Below, in pieces: positions 7,301 to 11,547 of a stretch of DNA of 11,547 bases; position 1 is the first letter of the stretch; each line of letters starts with the position of its first letter. The stretch covers positions 1-11,547 of the forward strand of contig JAUXBK010000062.1 in the NCBI GenBank assembly GCA_030619405.1, in the 5' to 3' direction. The position numbers and the translations under genes were made by a program. Below the pieces are notes generated by a model. That model saw only the letters and a program-made list of their open reading frames with translations. It was not told the origin of the DNA and searched no databases. Source of the stretch: Sedimenticola sp. GTDB lineage: Bacteria; Pseudomonadota; Gammaproteobacteria; Chromatiales; Chromatiaceae.

Positions 7301-8063
7301 GCAGACCCGGGCCTGGTATGAGCCCCGGTTTCTGGTTACGCTGCTTCTGCTGCTGACCTTTTTCCCGCTCTATCTCTCGGGCAGTGAGCGGGGGCGCCTG
7401 CTCTACCAGGCCGCCACCCTGGTCATTCTCGGCCTCTGGTTCAACAGCCTGCTGACCGAGGTGGATCTGGTCAATCTCACCCTGGGTCGCTGGCCTTCGC
7501 TCGCGGAGAACCCCCAACGCTGGCTGTTGATCGGTTTCGTCCTGGTGAGCAGCCTGCTGTTCGGGCAGGTATGGTGCGGTTACCTCTGCCCGTTCGGTGC
7601 CCTGCAGGAGTTCATTTCCCGCTCCGGCCACTTCCTGCGACTGCGCCGCTATCCGGACCGGCAGCTGGAGACCCGGATGCGCTTCATCAAGTTCCTGCTG
7701 CTGGCGCTGCTGCTGCTGGCAGTCTTCATCGACGGTGATAGCCGCTGGGCCCGCTTCAACCCCATGCAGTATGCCTTTGCCGGTCGCTGGCAGGGGTGGG
7801 CGCTGGCGCTGCTGCTGTTGGTGCTGGTCGCTGCCCTGTTTCACTATCGCTTCTGGTGCCGATACTTCTGCCCGTTCGGCGCTTTCCTGGCTTTTGGCAA
7901 CAAGCTGGCCCTGCTGAATCGGCTGGCACCCAAACGTCGGTTCGAGCACTGTGATCTGGGCGTCAGGGATGAATTCGATATCGACTGTATCCGCTGCAAC
8001 CGCTGTCTCACCGGGCGCGACACCCGTCTCAAGCCCCGGCGGTCTCCCGGGAGAAGAGGCTGA
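4341..8063 (+). CDS. Giant membrane fusion: spermidine-synthase-like + FMN-binding + NosR/NapH-like Fe-S protein
   Basis: About 1240 residues numbered from GTG 4341; GTG 4371 or ATG 4380 are alternatives and none has a clear ribosome site. Domains in order: about seven membrane helices (35-256); a spermidine-synthase-like Rossmann domain (270-560) with LLVFGGSASG (331-340, SAM-binding loop), DLVEQD (354-359), DGRRF (389-393) and a core at 403-428 in which Asp410 is kept but the second catalytic-site Asp is Pro413; NTDERPVTYY (542-551); seven or eight more helices (578-828); an FMN-binding domain (870-980) with DGLTGAT (947-953), the ApbE-type covalent flavin consensus; then four or five helices with two CxxxCP motifs (Cys1079/1083, Cys1173/1177) and CxxCxxC (1216-1222), as in NosR/NapH. 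The likely role is transmembrane electron transfer coupled to an aminopropyltransferase-like module; substrate unknown. It ends soon after the last cluster, overlapping a truncated gene. Confidence 0.85.
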   Translation: MRKTRFSIALVAGMYSAFPQSERQGREGISARYRIFIAILILGAYAQIAQAILIREGLVVFYGNEISLGAFYGSWLFWIAVGSLLIFHWRDRPFVGQPQVWVRRLLLLTPAVLLLQVLLLRLVRLLLNVSSSEFVPLGELFLSLFLITTPGSLLLGLAFPLACKALHDDSLAATKTSTVRDVSWLYVADALGALSGGVLFTFVFIRWLGLAATLGLVALSLTFAAGLLLRGGVRRRWPELLLAAVGLLILLPPSSHWLGWQLDRLRFHTLHPRMELLDSLDTRYGHLELARLGEQVSVIRDGQISQSFPLPREVQQQAAYLMSQAEGARHLLVFGGSASGLVTELLRYPVDRIDLVEQDRRAYERILPWLSAADRKALKDPRLKVWFMDGRRFVNRWQGDHPFDLVLVLDATPSSAYSNRYFTREFYHRVHGEMTPDGVLCTSVSSASNYLGKTVGSFTGSVYLTLESVFPHIAIMPGDEHLYCAAAVAGRVVESPDELERRYLAIPLEQRPFDAASFYSLLPEENIRYVREQLQHSDSDLNTDERPVTYYLNMVLWGKFSASGLAEWLGELRRLGPWPYLLPLLLGVGLWLLRTALEGFQRPHMMRQSAALSLALLGLIAMAAQLVVLFSYQAHVGFIFERVALLNGLFMTGLALGAWLGQWQAGRGRPADALAAVLLLVVVAMGGMSPLLGWVGQATGDWQEPAYLALAAILGILTGSGFPLAVRITELEQRGVVRSSGLAQAADNLGGALGGALTGTLLVPLLGVRWSCYLLTLYALFALLPLLFARWAPERLPLFHRRGHTAFPWTSLGWVFSWLVLLAFGWTLMQPPGPAPRLQFDQQRLALVSGSSQFELRPDPFPWYLGSGGDAAPKTATLSTMAAAPGIQGYAGPINLLLSLDERGRLRGVRYVASNETPSYIEGLDHWLAGLAGIDLSREGLSPQRVDGLTGATVTSQAALAAIDRSAAAVGRVAFDRSFAPGTLGEGQTRAWYEPRFLVTLLLLLTFFPLYLSGSERGRLLYQAATLVILGLWFNSLLTEVDLVNLTLGRWPSLAENPQRWLLIGFVLVSSLLFGQVWCGYLCPFGALQEFISRSGHFLRLRRYPDRQLETRMRFIKFLLLALLLLAVFIDGDSRWARFNPMQYAFAGRWQGWALALLLLVLVAALFHYRFWCRYFCPFGAFLAFGNKLALLNRLAPKRRFEHCDLGVRDEFDIDCIRCNRCLTGRDTRLKPRRSPGRRG

Positions 8064-8190
8064 AGTTGTAGGTCTTGGCACCGATCACCAGTGCCGAGAC
8101 CAGGATGATCCCGATGATCACCGCCTCAAACAGCTTGTTTTTTCGTATGACAACCAACCGTTCCCGCACGGCTTCGGCATTGAACTGCAT
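8029..8190 (-). pseudogene. Truncated ion-channel-like gene (first membrane segment only)
   Basis: A 53-residue frame from ATG 8188-8190 with a good GGGAGA ribosome site 5 nt upstream. The product begins MQFNAEAVRERLVVI and continues into one hydrophobic helix (FEAVIIGIILVSALVIGAKTY, residues about 24-44 of the frame, given here with its last residues as an approximate limit). This looks like the N-terminal cytoplasmic helix plus S1 of bacterial voltage-gated cation channels of the NaChBac/ion_trans type. The remaining S2-S6 and pore are missing, and the frame stops after a short unrelated tail. It overlaps the 3' end of the giant fusion gene tail to tail by 35 bp. The good start with a lost body suggests a gene cut by a deletion; a genuine small membrane protein is the alternative. 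Identification rests on one helix and is tentative. Confidence 0.45.
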
Positions 8191-8410
8191 GGATTCTCCC
8201 AGGGATAATTTGGATATCTCCACACGCCCGGCCAATGGGTCAGTGCCGGGCAGCGGAGGCTGAATGATAGGGCAAAGCAGGGGTGGTCAGCACAGATCGG
8301 TTCAAGAGTGCCCTGACAGTGGCACTCTGCCGCAGAGTTTTTGGAACCTGGAGCAGTAAATCGGTCTAAAGTTATTTAGAAGGTATAGGAAGTTGGGGCA
8401 GAGTCGTTTC
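8191..8410. other. Divergent intergenic region before the amr operon
   Basis: This 220-bp gap lies between the truncated channel gene (minus) and the amr operon (plus). It contains inverted repeat GCCCGGC/GCCGGGC (8226-8251), two overlapping hairpins at 8305-8342 (annotated separately) and CTAAA/TTTAG (8366-8379). A weak plus-strand promoter candidate is TTGGAA (8341-8346), 18 nt, TCTAAA (8365-8370). It would start transcription about 35 nt before ATG 8411. No additional gene is visible. Confidence 0.35.
8305..8342 (+). terminator. Terminator-like hairpin overlapping an alternative hairpin
   Basis: ACTCTG/CAGAGT (8324-8329 with 8333-8338, loop CCG) is followed at once by TTTTT (8338-8342), a compact intrinsic-terminator shape on the plus strand. 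Its 5' arm overlaps the 3' arm of a second, 8-bp stem AGAGTGCC/GGCACTCT (8305-8312 with 8321-8328, loop of 8). The two cannot form together. This could be an attenuator in the leader of the amr operon, or simply a terminator for upstream plus-strand transcription if the promoter lies at 8341-8370. Confidence 0.4.
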
Positions 8411-8638
8411 ATGCATCGATGGATTTACCACTGGCACCGGGGTGACAGCCTCTTCATCGGCTGGGTGGCAGCCACGCTGCTGCTGGTTGTGCTCTATCTG
8501 GGCTCTCTCCCTGGGCTGGAAGGAGGGGGGGGAAGCAGCGGGCGCCGCATCGACATCGAGGCCTTCAAGACACGTCTCGATGCGGGGGAACTGAGTGGCC
8601 ACGAGGCGCTCTGGTATCATCCGAAGGAGGAACCGTGA
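8411..8638 (+). CDS. Small single-span membrane protein, first gene of the amr operon
   Basis: A 75-residue protein from ATG 8411; a TTG at 8393 would add six residues and has GAAGG 9 nt before it. After a basic/aromatic start (MHRWIYHWHRGD) there is one transmembrane helix (about 14-35, IGWVAATLLLVVLYLGSL). A Gly/Ser-rich linker encoded over an 8-G run (8525-8532) follows, then a soluble tail of about 30 residues ending WYHPKEEP. The topology looks N-in with the tail outside the membrane. The TGA overlaps the ATG of the radical SAM gene (TGATG) and its 3' end carries AAGGAGG, that gene's ribosome site, so the two are translationally coupled. I do not recognise the family. Position argues for a membrane partner of the AmmeMemoRadiSam proteins. 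Confidence 0.6.
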   Translation: MHRWIYHWHRGDSLFIGWVAATLLLVVLYLGSLPGLEGGGGSSGRRIDIEAFKTRLDAGELSGHEALWYHPKEEP

Positions 8639-9615
8639 TGGCCGTGGTGTGTGAACTCTGTCCACGGGAATGCGTGATCCCGGAAGGGGAGGCGGGAGAT
8701 TGCCGGGTGCGGGTCAATATCGACGGGCGGTTGCGAGCCTCAACTTACGGGCGGCCATCGGCGATGCACATCGACCCCATGGAGAAAAAACCCCTCTATC
8801 ATTTTCACCCCGGTTCACCGGTCTTCTCCATTGCCACGGCCGGCTGTAATCTGCACTGCCTCAACTGCCAGAACTGGCAGCTCTCCCAGCGTGGCGGTGA
8901 GGAGATGGAGCAGATCTATCGGGCCGATCCCCCCCAATTGATCGAGCTGGCCAAAGAGAATGGGTGTGAAAGCATCGCCTATACTTATTCCGACCCCATC
9001 GTCTTTTACGAGTATGTCCGGGACAGCAGCGAACTGGCCCGGCAGGTGGGTCTCCACAACATCTTTATCACGGCGGGTTACATCAACCGGGAACCCCTGC
9101 GGCGGCTCTGCCGGGTACTGGATGCCACCAACACGGACCTGAAGGCGTTCGATGACCGTTTTTATCGGGAGGTCAACGGGGGAACCCTGAAACCGGTGCT
9201 GGATGCGCTGGTGACCTTTCGGGAAGAGGGGGTGTGGCTGGAAGTGACCAATCTGATCATTCCCACCCTGAACGATGACCTGAGTATGATCAGACGTATG
9301 GCGAAATGGATTCGGGATGAGCTGGGGGAGGGGACCCCCCTCCATTTCAGCCGCTTTCATCCCCAGTACCGGATGCGCAACCTCCCACCCACACCGGGCG
9401 AGACCCTGGACCGGGCACGCCAGGAGGCGATGAATGCGGGCCTCCAGTACGTCTATGTGGGTAACGTGCTGGGCCATGTGGGCAATTCCACCTACTGCCC
9501 GGAGGATGGCACACTGCTGATCGGCCGGGTGGGGTTCCACATCACCGAAAACAATCTGACACCGGATGGGCGTTGCCCCAGCTGTAACCGGCCGATACCT
9601 GGAGTCTGGCAATGA
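8638..9615 (+). CDS. amrS: AmmeMemoRadiSam radical SAM enzyme AmrS, copy 2
   Basis: A 325-residue protein. ATG 8638 is preferred over GTG 8635 because AAGGAGG (8624-8630) is 7 nt away. It starts almost directly at the auxiliary cysteine block (CELCPREC, Cys5/8/12, plus Cys22), without the about 26 residues that precede it in copy 1. The SAM cluster motif is CNLHCLNCQNW (Cys70/74/77). Family strands follow: YTYSDPIVFYEY (115-126), TAGYINREP (145-153), NTDLKAF (165-171), VTNLIIPTLND (203-213), HFSRFHPQYRM (236-246). The C-terminal zinc-ribbon-like cysteines are Cys287, Cys313 and Cys316, and the protein stops at GVWQ. The chemistry expected is 5'-deoxyadenosyl radical generation in the cytoplasm; substrate unknown. 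It is clearly a diverged paralogue of copy 1, so the two probably differ in substrate or partner. Its stop overlaps the start of the next small gene (ATGA). Confidence 0.93.
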   Translation: MAVVCELCPRECVIPEGEAGDCRVRVNIDGRLRASTYGRPSAMHIDPMEKKPLYHFHPGSPVFSIATAGCNLHCLNCQNWQLSQRGGEEMEQIYRADPPQLIELAKENGCESIAYTYSDPIVFYEYVRDSSELARQVGLHNIFITAGYINREPLRRLCRVLDATNTDLKAFDDRFYREVNGGTLKPVLDALVTFREEGVWLEVTNLIIPTLNDDLSMIRRMAKWIRDELGEGTPLHFSRFHPQYRMRNLPPTPGETLDRARQEAMNAGLQYVYVGNVLGHVGNSTYCPEDGTLLIGRVGFHITENNLTPDGRCPSCNRPIPGVWQ

Positions 9616-9788
9616 AGAGAAGAGATTGGAAAGGGGGGGTGAATCCCCGGAGGCGCCGTTTCCTGGCGGTTTTGGTGGGGACACTGGTCTCTCTGCCGGC
9701 ATTGGGTGCAACCGCGCGGCGGTGTAAATCGCGGCAGATCTCCCTGCACGAAGCGGATTTCTACCGCCCCCATGACCTGGAGGGGTGA
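9612..9788 (+). CDS. 58-aa protein with twin-arginine-like leader, between amrS and amrBA
   Basis: ATG 9612 overlaps the amrS stop (ATGA) and TGA 9786-9788 is 4 nt before the amrBA ATG, so the frame exactly fills the gap. The product starts MKRRDWKGG, then NPRRRRFLAV (11-20) with consecutive arginines and FL as in Tat motifs, a hydrophobic stretch (17-32) and LGATA, a possible cleavage site. The mature tail would be only about 23 residues, ending SLHEADFYRPHDLEG. The EADFY element resembles the EAxFYxxL stretch that, from memory, often precedes the cysteine block at the N-terminus of AmrS proteins and is absent from AmrS copy 2 here. A 7-G run (9633-9639) lies in it. No strong ribosome site is seen, so translation probably depends on coupling. 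Function unknown. I recall similar tiny Tat-leader proteins beside amr genes, but cannot confirm this. Confidence 0.55.
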   Translation: MKRRDWKGGVNPRRRRFLAVLVGTLVSLPALGATARRCKSRQISLHEADFYRPHDLEG

Positions 9789-9792
9789 AGCG

Positions 9793-11325
9793 ATGGCAAG
9801 GGGATTCTGGCCCACGGTTGCCTTCTGGTTGCTGCTGTTGACCATCGGCGTGGCCCAGGCGGCTGATTCGGTGCGTGCCAGCGTCCTGGCCGGGAGGGGC
9901 TGGTATCCGGCTGCCCCCGCGGTTTTGCAGCAGATGGTGGATGGGTTTCTGGATGCCGCGGGCGATGTCCGGCTGAAATCGAAACAACCCGTGCGCGTGC
10001 TGATCCTGCCACATGCGGGCTATCGGTACAGTGGTGCAACGGCGGCCAAAGGATTGGCCCTGGTGCGCAACCGGCAGTTTAAGCGGGTGCTGCTGCTGGC
10101 CCCGGCTCATCATCTGGGGTTCGACGGGCTCTCCATTGCGGAGGTCAATGCCTACGAGACCCCCCTGGGGCGGGTCCCTCTGGATCGGGAGGTGGTCCGG
10201 CAGCTGCGCCGGTCGCCGCTGGTTGGGTCATACCCCGAGGCCCATCGGCGGGAACACAGTATCGAGATCGAACTGCCCCTGCTGCAGCAGGCGCTGGCCC
10301 CGGGCTGGAAACTGGTCCCCGTCCTGGTCGGCAGCATGTCCCAGGAGCAGTATCGTCAGGGGGCGGATCTGCTGCGCCCTCTGGCGGATGAGAACACCCT
10401 GGTGATCGTCTCCAGCGACTTTACCCACTACGGGGAACGCTTCCGATATACGCCGTTTCCGATGGGCGACCAGGTGGCGGAACAGATCCGGGCGCTGGAT
10501 GAGGGGGCTCTGAAAGAGGTCTTGACGGGGGATTCCAAGGGTTTTCTGGCGTATCAGCAGGAGAGCGGCATCACCATCTGTGGTTATCGCCCCATTGCAC
10601 TGCTGCTGCGGATGCTGCCGGCCTCGGCACGGCTGGAACAGGTCGCTTATACCACCAGCGGGGCACTCACGGGTGATTATCGCAACTCGGTGAGTTACGT
10701 AGTGGTGGCGGTGAGTGCACCGGAACCGCTGTCTGGAGATGACCCGGCAGGGTCGTCGGGGCGTTTGAGTCGTCAGGATTTGGCCCTGCTGCACCGGTTT
10801 GCCCTGGCCGGAATCGAACAGGCGGTGCTGGGACCCGAGGAGGCACGCTCGGAGAAGCTGGCGCGGATGGAAGAGCGACTGCCCGCCGAACTGAAACAAC
10901 CTGCGGGAGCCTTTGTCACCCTCAAGGAGAACGGACGACTGCGGGGGTGCATCGGCTACATCGTTCCGCGCCAACCGCTGTATCGGGCGGTGCTGGAGAA
11001 TGGCTACAACGCGGCACGGCGGGATCACCGTTTCCAGCCGCTGGAGCCGGAGGAACTGAAAGGGCTGGAGGTGGAGGTGAGTGTGTTGACGCCCCCGCGC
11101 GCCATCCCCTCCTATACATCGTTTCGGGTGGGAGAGCAGGGGATCATTCTGAACAAAGATGGCAGGCGGGCGCTATTCCTCCCCGGGGTAGCTCGGGAGC
11201 AGGGTTGGGATCGGGCGGAGACCCTGAGCCACCTGGCGACCAAGGCAGGTCTGGCAGCGGATGCATGGAGGGAAGGCGCCAGCTTCCAGGTGTTCGAGTG
11301 CCAGAAATACAGTGCCCCTTATTGA
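9793..11325 (+). CDS. Fused AmrB (MEMO) - AmrA (AMMECR1) protein with signal peptide
   Basis: A 510-residue protein from ATG 9793 with GGAGGGG 7 nt upstream; the frame is open earlier but that start explains both spacing and leader. Residues 1-23 look like a Sec signal peptide (hydrophobic 9-20, AQA before Ala24). AmrB/MEMO domain, about 30-310: ILPHAGYRYSG (71-81, His74), LLAPAHHLGFDG (101-112), HSIEIELPLL (155-164), SSDFTHYG (207-214) and TICGYRPI (261-268, Cys263). These correspond to the dioxygenase-like metal pocket of human MEMO1 (His49, His81, Cys244). AmrA/AMMECR1 domain, about 328-510: AGAFVTLKENGRLRGCIGYI (371-390) with the hallmark LRGCIG. AmrA and AmrB are usually separate cytoplasmic proteins of the AmmeMemoRadiSam triad; here they are one, apparently exported, chain. 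Function of the triad is unproven. Last gene of the operon. Confidence 0.92.
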   Translation: MARGFWPTVAFWLLLLTIGVAQAADSVRASVLAGRGWYPAAPAVLQQMVDGFLDAAGDVRLKSKQPVRVLILPHAGYRYSGATAAKGLALVRNRQFKRVLLLAPAHHLGFDGLSIAEVNAYETPLGRVPLDREVVRQLRRSPLVGSYPEAHRREHSIEIELPLLQQALAPGWKLVPVLVGSMSQEQYRQGADLLRPLADENTLVIVSSDFTHYGERFRYTPFPMGDQVAEQIRALDEGALKEVLTGDSKGFLAYQQESGITICGYRPIALLLRMLPASARLEQVAYTTSGALTGDYRNSVSYVVVAVSAPEPLSGDDPAGSSGRLSRQDLALLHRFALAGIEQAVLGPEEARSEKLARMEERLPAELKQPAGAFVTLKENGRLRGCIGYIVPRQPLYRAVLENGYNAARRDHRFQPLEPEELKGLEVEVSVLTPPRAIPSYTSFRVGEQGIILNKDGRRALFLPGVAREQGWDRAETLSHLATKAGLAADAWREGASFQVFECQKYSAPY

Positions 11326-11333
11326 GGCAGGAT

Positions 11334-11354
11334 CTAGGTACTAGGTCCTAGGAA
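11334..11354. repeat. Three CTAGG-type heptamers left of the palindrome
   Basis: CTAGGTA, CTAGGTC, CTAGGAA in strict 7-nt register, starting 9 nt after the amrBA stop. On the opposite strand the core reads CCTAGGACCTAG, a variant of the CCAAGGA unit found in the array on the other side of the palindrome. Confidence 0.5.
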
Positions 11355-11377
11355 AAGAATTAAAACCAAAGATAGCT

Positions 11378-11464
11378 CGTAGGGTGCGGTGAGCTTGAGA
11401 ACCGCACCGGGGTTGGCTGCCAGGTTGGGGGATTGGTGCGGTTCCTTCCTCACCGCACCCTACG
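11378..11464. repeat. 87-bp double palindrome (REP/MITE-like)
   Basis: Outer arms CGTAGGGTGCGGTGAG (11378-11393) and CTCACCGCACCCTACG (11449-11464) are perfect 16-nt inverted repeats. Inner arms AACCGCACC (11400-11408) and GGTGCGGTT (11435-11443) pair as well, leaving a 26-nt G-rich loop. Each half is also a hairpin on its own: GGTGCGGT 11383-11390 with ACCGCACC 11401-11408, and 11435-11442 with 11452-11459. A long cruciform or two short ones are therefore possible. It lies about 50 nt past amrBA and could serve as a transcript 3' end, although no T-run follows. Repeats with a GTAGGGTGCGG core are, to my recollection, scattered between genes in many proteobacteria. Confidence 0.75.
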
Positions 11465-11471
11465 GCGACCT

Positions 11472-11547
11472 AAGGACCAAGGACCAAGGACCAAGGACCA
11501 AGGACCAAGGACCAAGGACCAAGGACCAAGGACCAAGGACCAAGGAC
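11472..11547. repeat. Tandem heptamer array (AAGGACC)n, running off the window
   Basis: Almost 11 perfect copies of AAGGACC occur in 76 nt with no variation, continuing past the right edge, after a degenerate GACCT lead-in at 11467-11471. The perfect identity suggests recent expansion or ongoing slippage. There is no spacer structure as in CRISPR and no coding frame of note. Confidence 0.92.

Noticed and set aside
7164..8081. 305-codon minus-strand frame opposite the 3' part of the giant gene
   Set aside because: Gln-rich product typical of antisense to Leu/CTG-rich membrane helices; no start context or domain.
8815..10113. 432-codon minus-strand frame opposite amrS copy 2 and amrBA
   Set aside because: Runs antisense through two strongly supported genes and the small gene between them; composition is His/Pro/Gln-rich shadow.
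11378..11464. Ordinary intrinsic terminator for the amr operon
   Set aside because: The stem is strong but there is no following T-run on the plus strand, and the nested structure fits a repeat element better. A role in 3'-end formation remains possible.
11472..11547. CRISPR array
   Set aside because: Contiguous 7-mers without spacers and no cas genes; it is a simple tandem repeat.

Overview
The window looks like a piece of a GC-rich gammaproteobacterial chromosome. The coding sequence is G/C-ending and Gram-negative in style, with lipoprotein, Sec and twin-arginine-like leaders and a ygiB-ygiC-type gene pair. A sulfur- or metal-oxidising, respiring lifestyle is only a guess, based on the SoxH-like metallo-beta-lactamase protein and the NosR-like redox module. 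There is no rRNA, tRNA, transposase or CRISPR array that I can see.

Left half (1-4208): five genes, all on the minus strand. Reading leftward from the centre they are a radical SAM enzyme of the AmmeMemoRadiSam type (amrS copy 1, 3084-4208), a UspA-type stress protein (2415-2864), an exported metallo-beta-lactamase-fold protein whose canonical HxHxDH site is missing (1225-2163), a YgiB-like DUF1190 lipoprotein (483-1115), and the start of a YgiC-like glutathionylspermidine-synthase-family ATP-grasp enzyme that runs off the left edge (1-479). The last two are a tightly spaced pair with a good sigma70 promoter in front of them.

Centre (4341-8063): a giant membrane protein of about 1240 residues, divergent from amrS copy 1. 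It fuses three modules: a multi-spanning membrane protein interrupted by a spermidine-synthase-like domain, an FMN-binding domain with a covalent-flavin attachment motif, and a NosR/NapH-like membrane iron-sulfur module. Its 3' end overlaps a truncated minus-strand gene (8029-8190) that resembles the first membrane helix of a voltage-gated cation channel, suggesting a deletion scar.

Right half (8411-11325): a compact plus-strand operon with start/stop overlaps. It encodes a 75-aa single-span membrane protein, a second AmrS radical SAM enzyme, a 58-aa protein with a twin-arginine-like leader (never longer than the AmrS stop/AmrBA start gap allows), and a fused AmrB(MEMO)-AmrA(AMMECR1) protein that carries an apparent signal peptide. 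The complete AmmeMemoRadiSam triad is therefore present, with AmrS duplicated and AmrB/A fused and apparently exported. The giant redox/aminopropyltransferase-like protein sits between the two amrS genes.

How they may work together (inference): the FMN/Fe-S protein could carry electrons across the membrane, the radical SAM enzymes could modify a substrate, and the exported AmrBA fusion with its two small partners could act at the envelope. The biochemical role of AmmeMemoRadiSam is, to my knowledge, not established. The far right end (11326-11547) is non-coding and holds an 87-bp double palindrome flanked by heptamer repeats, including about 11 tandem copies of AAGGACC running off the window.
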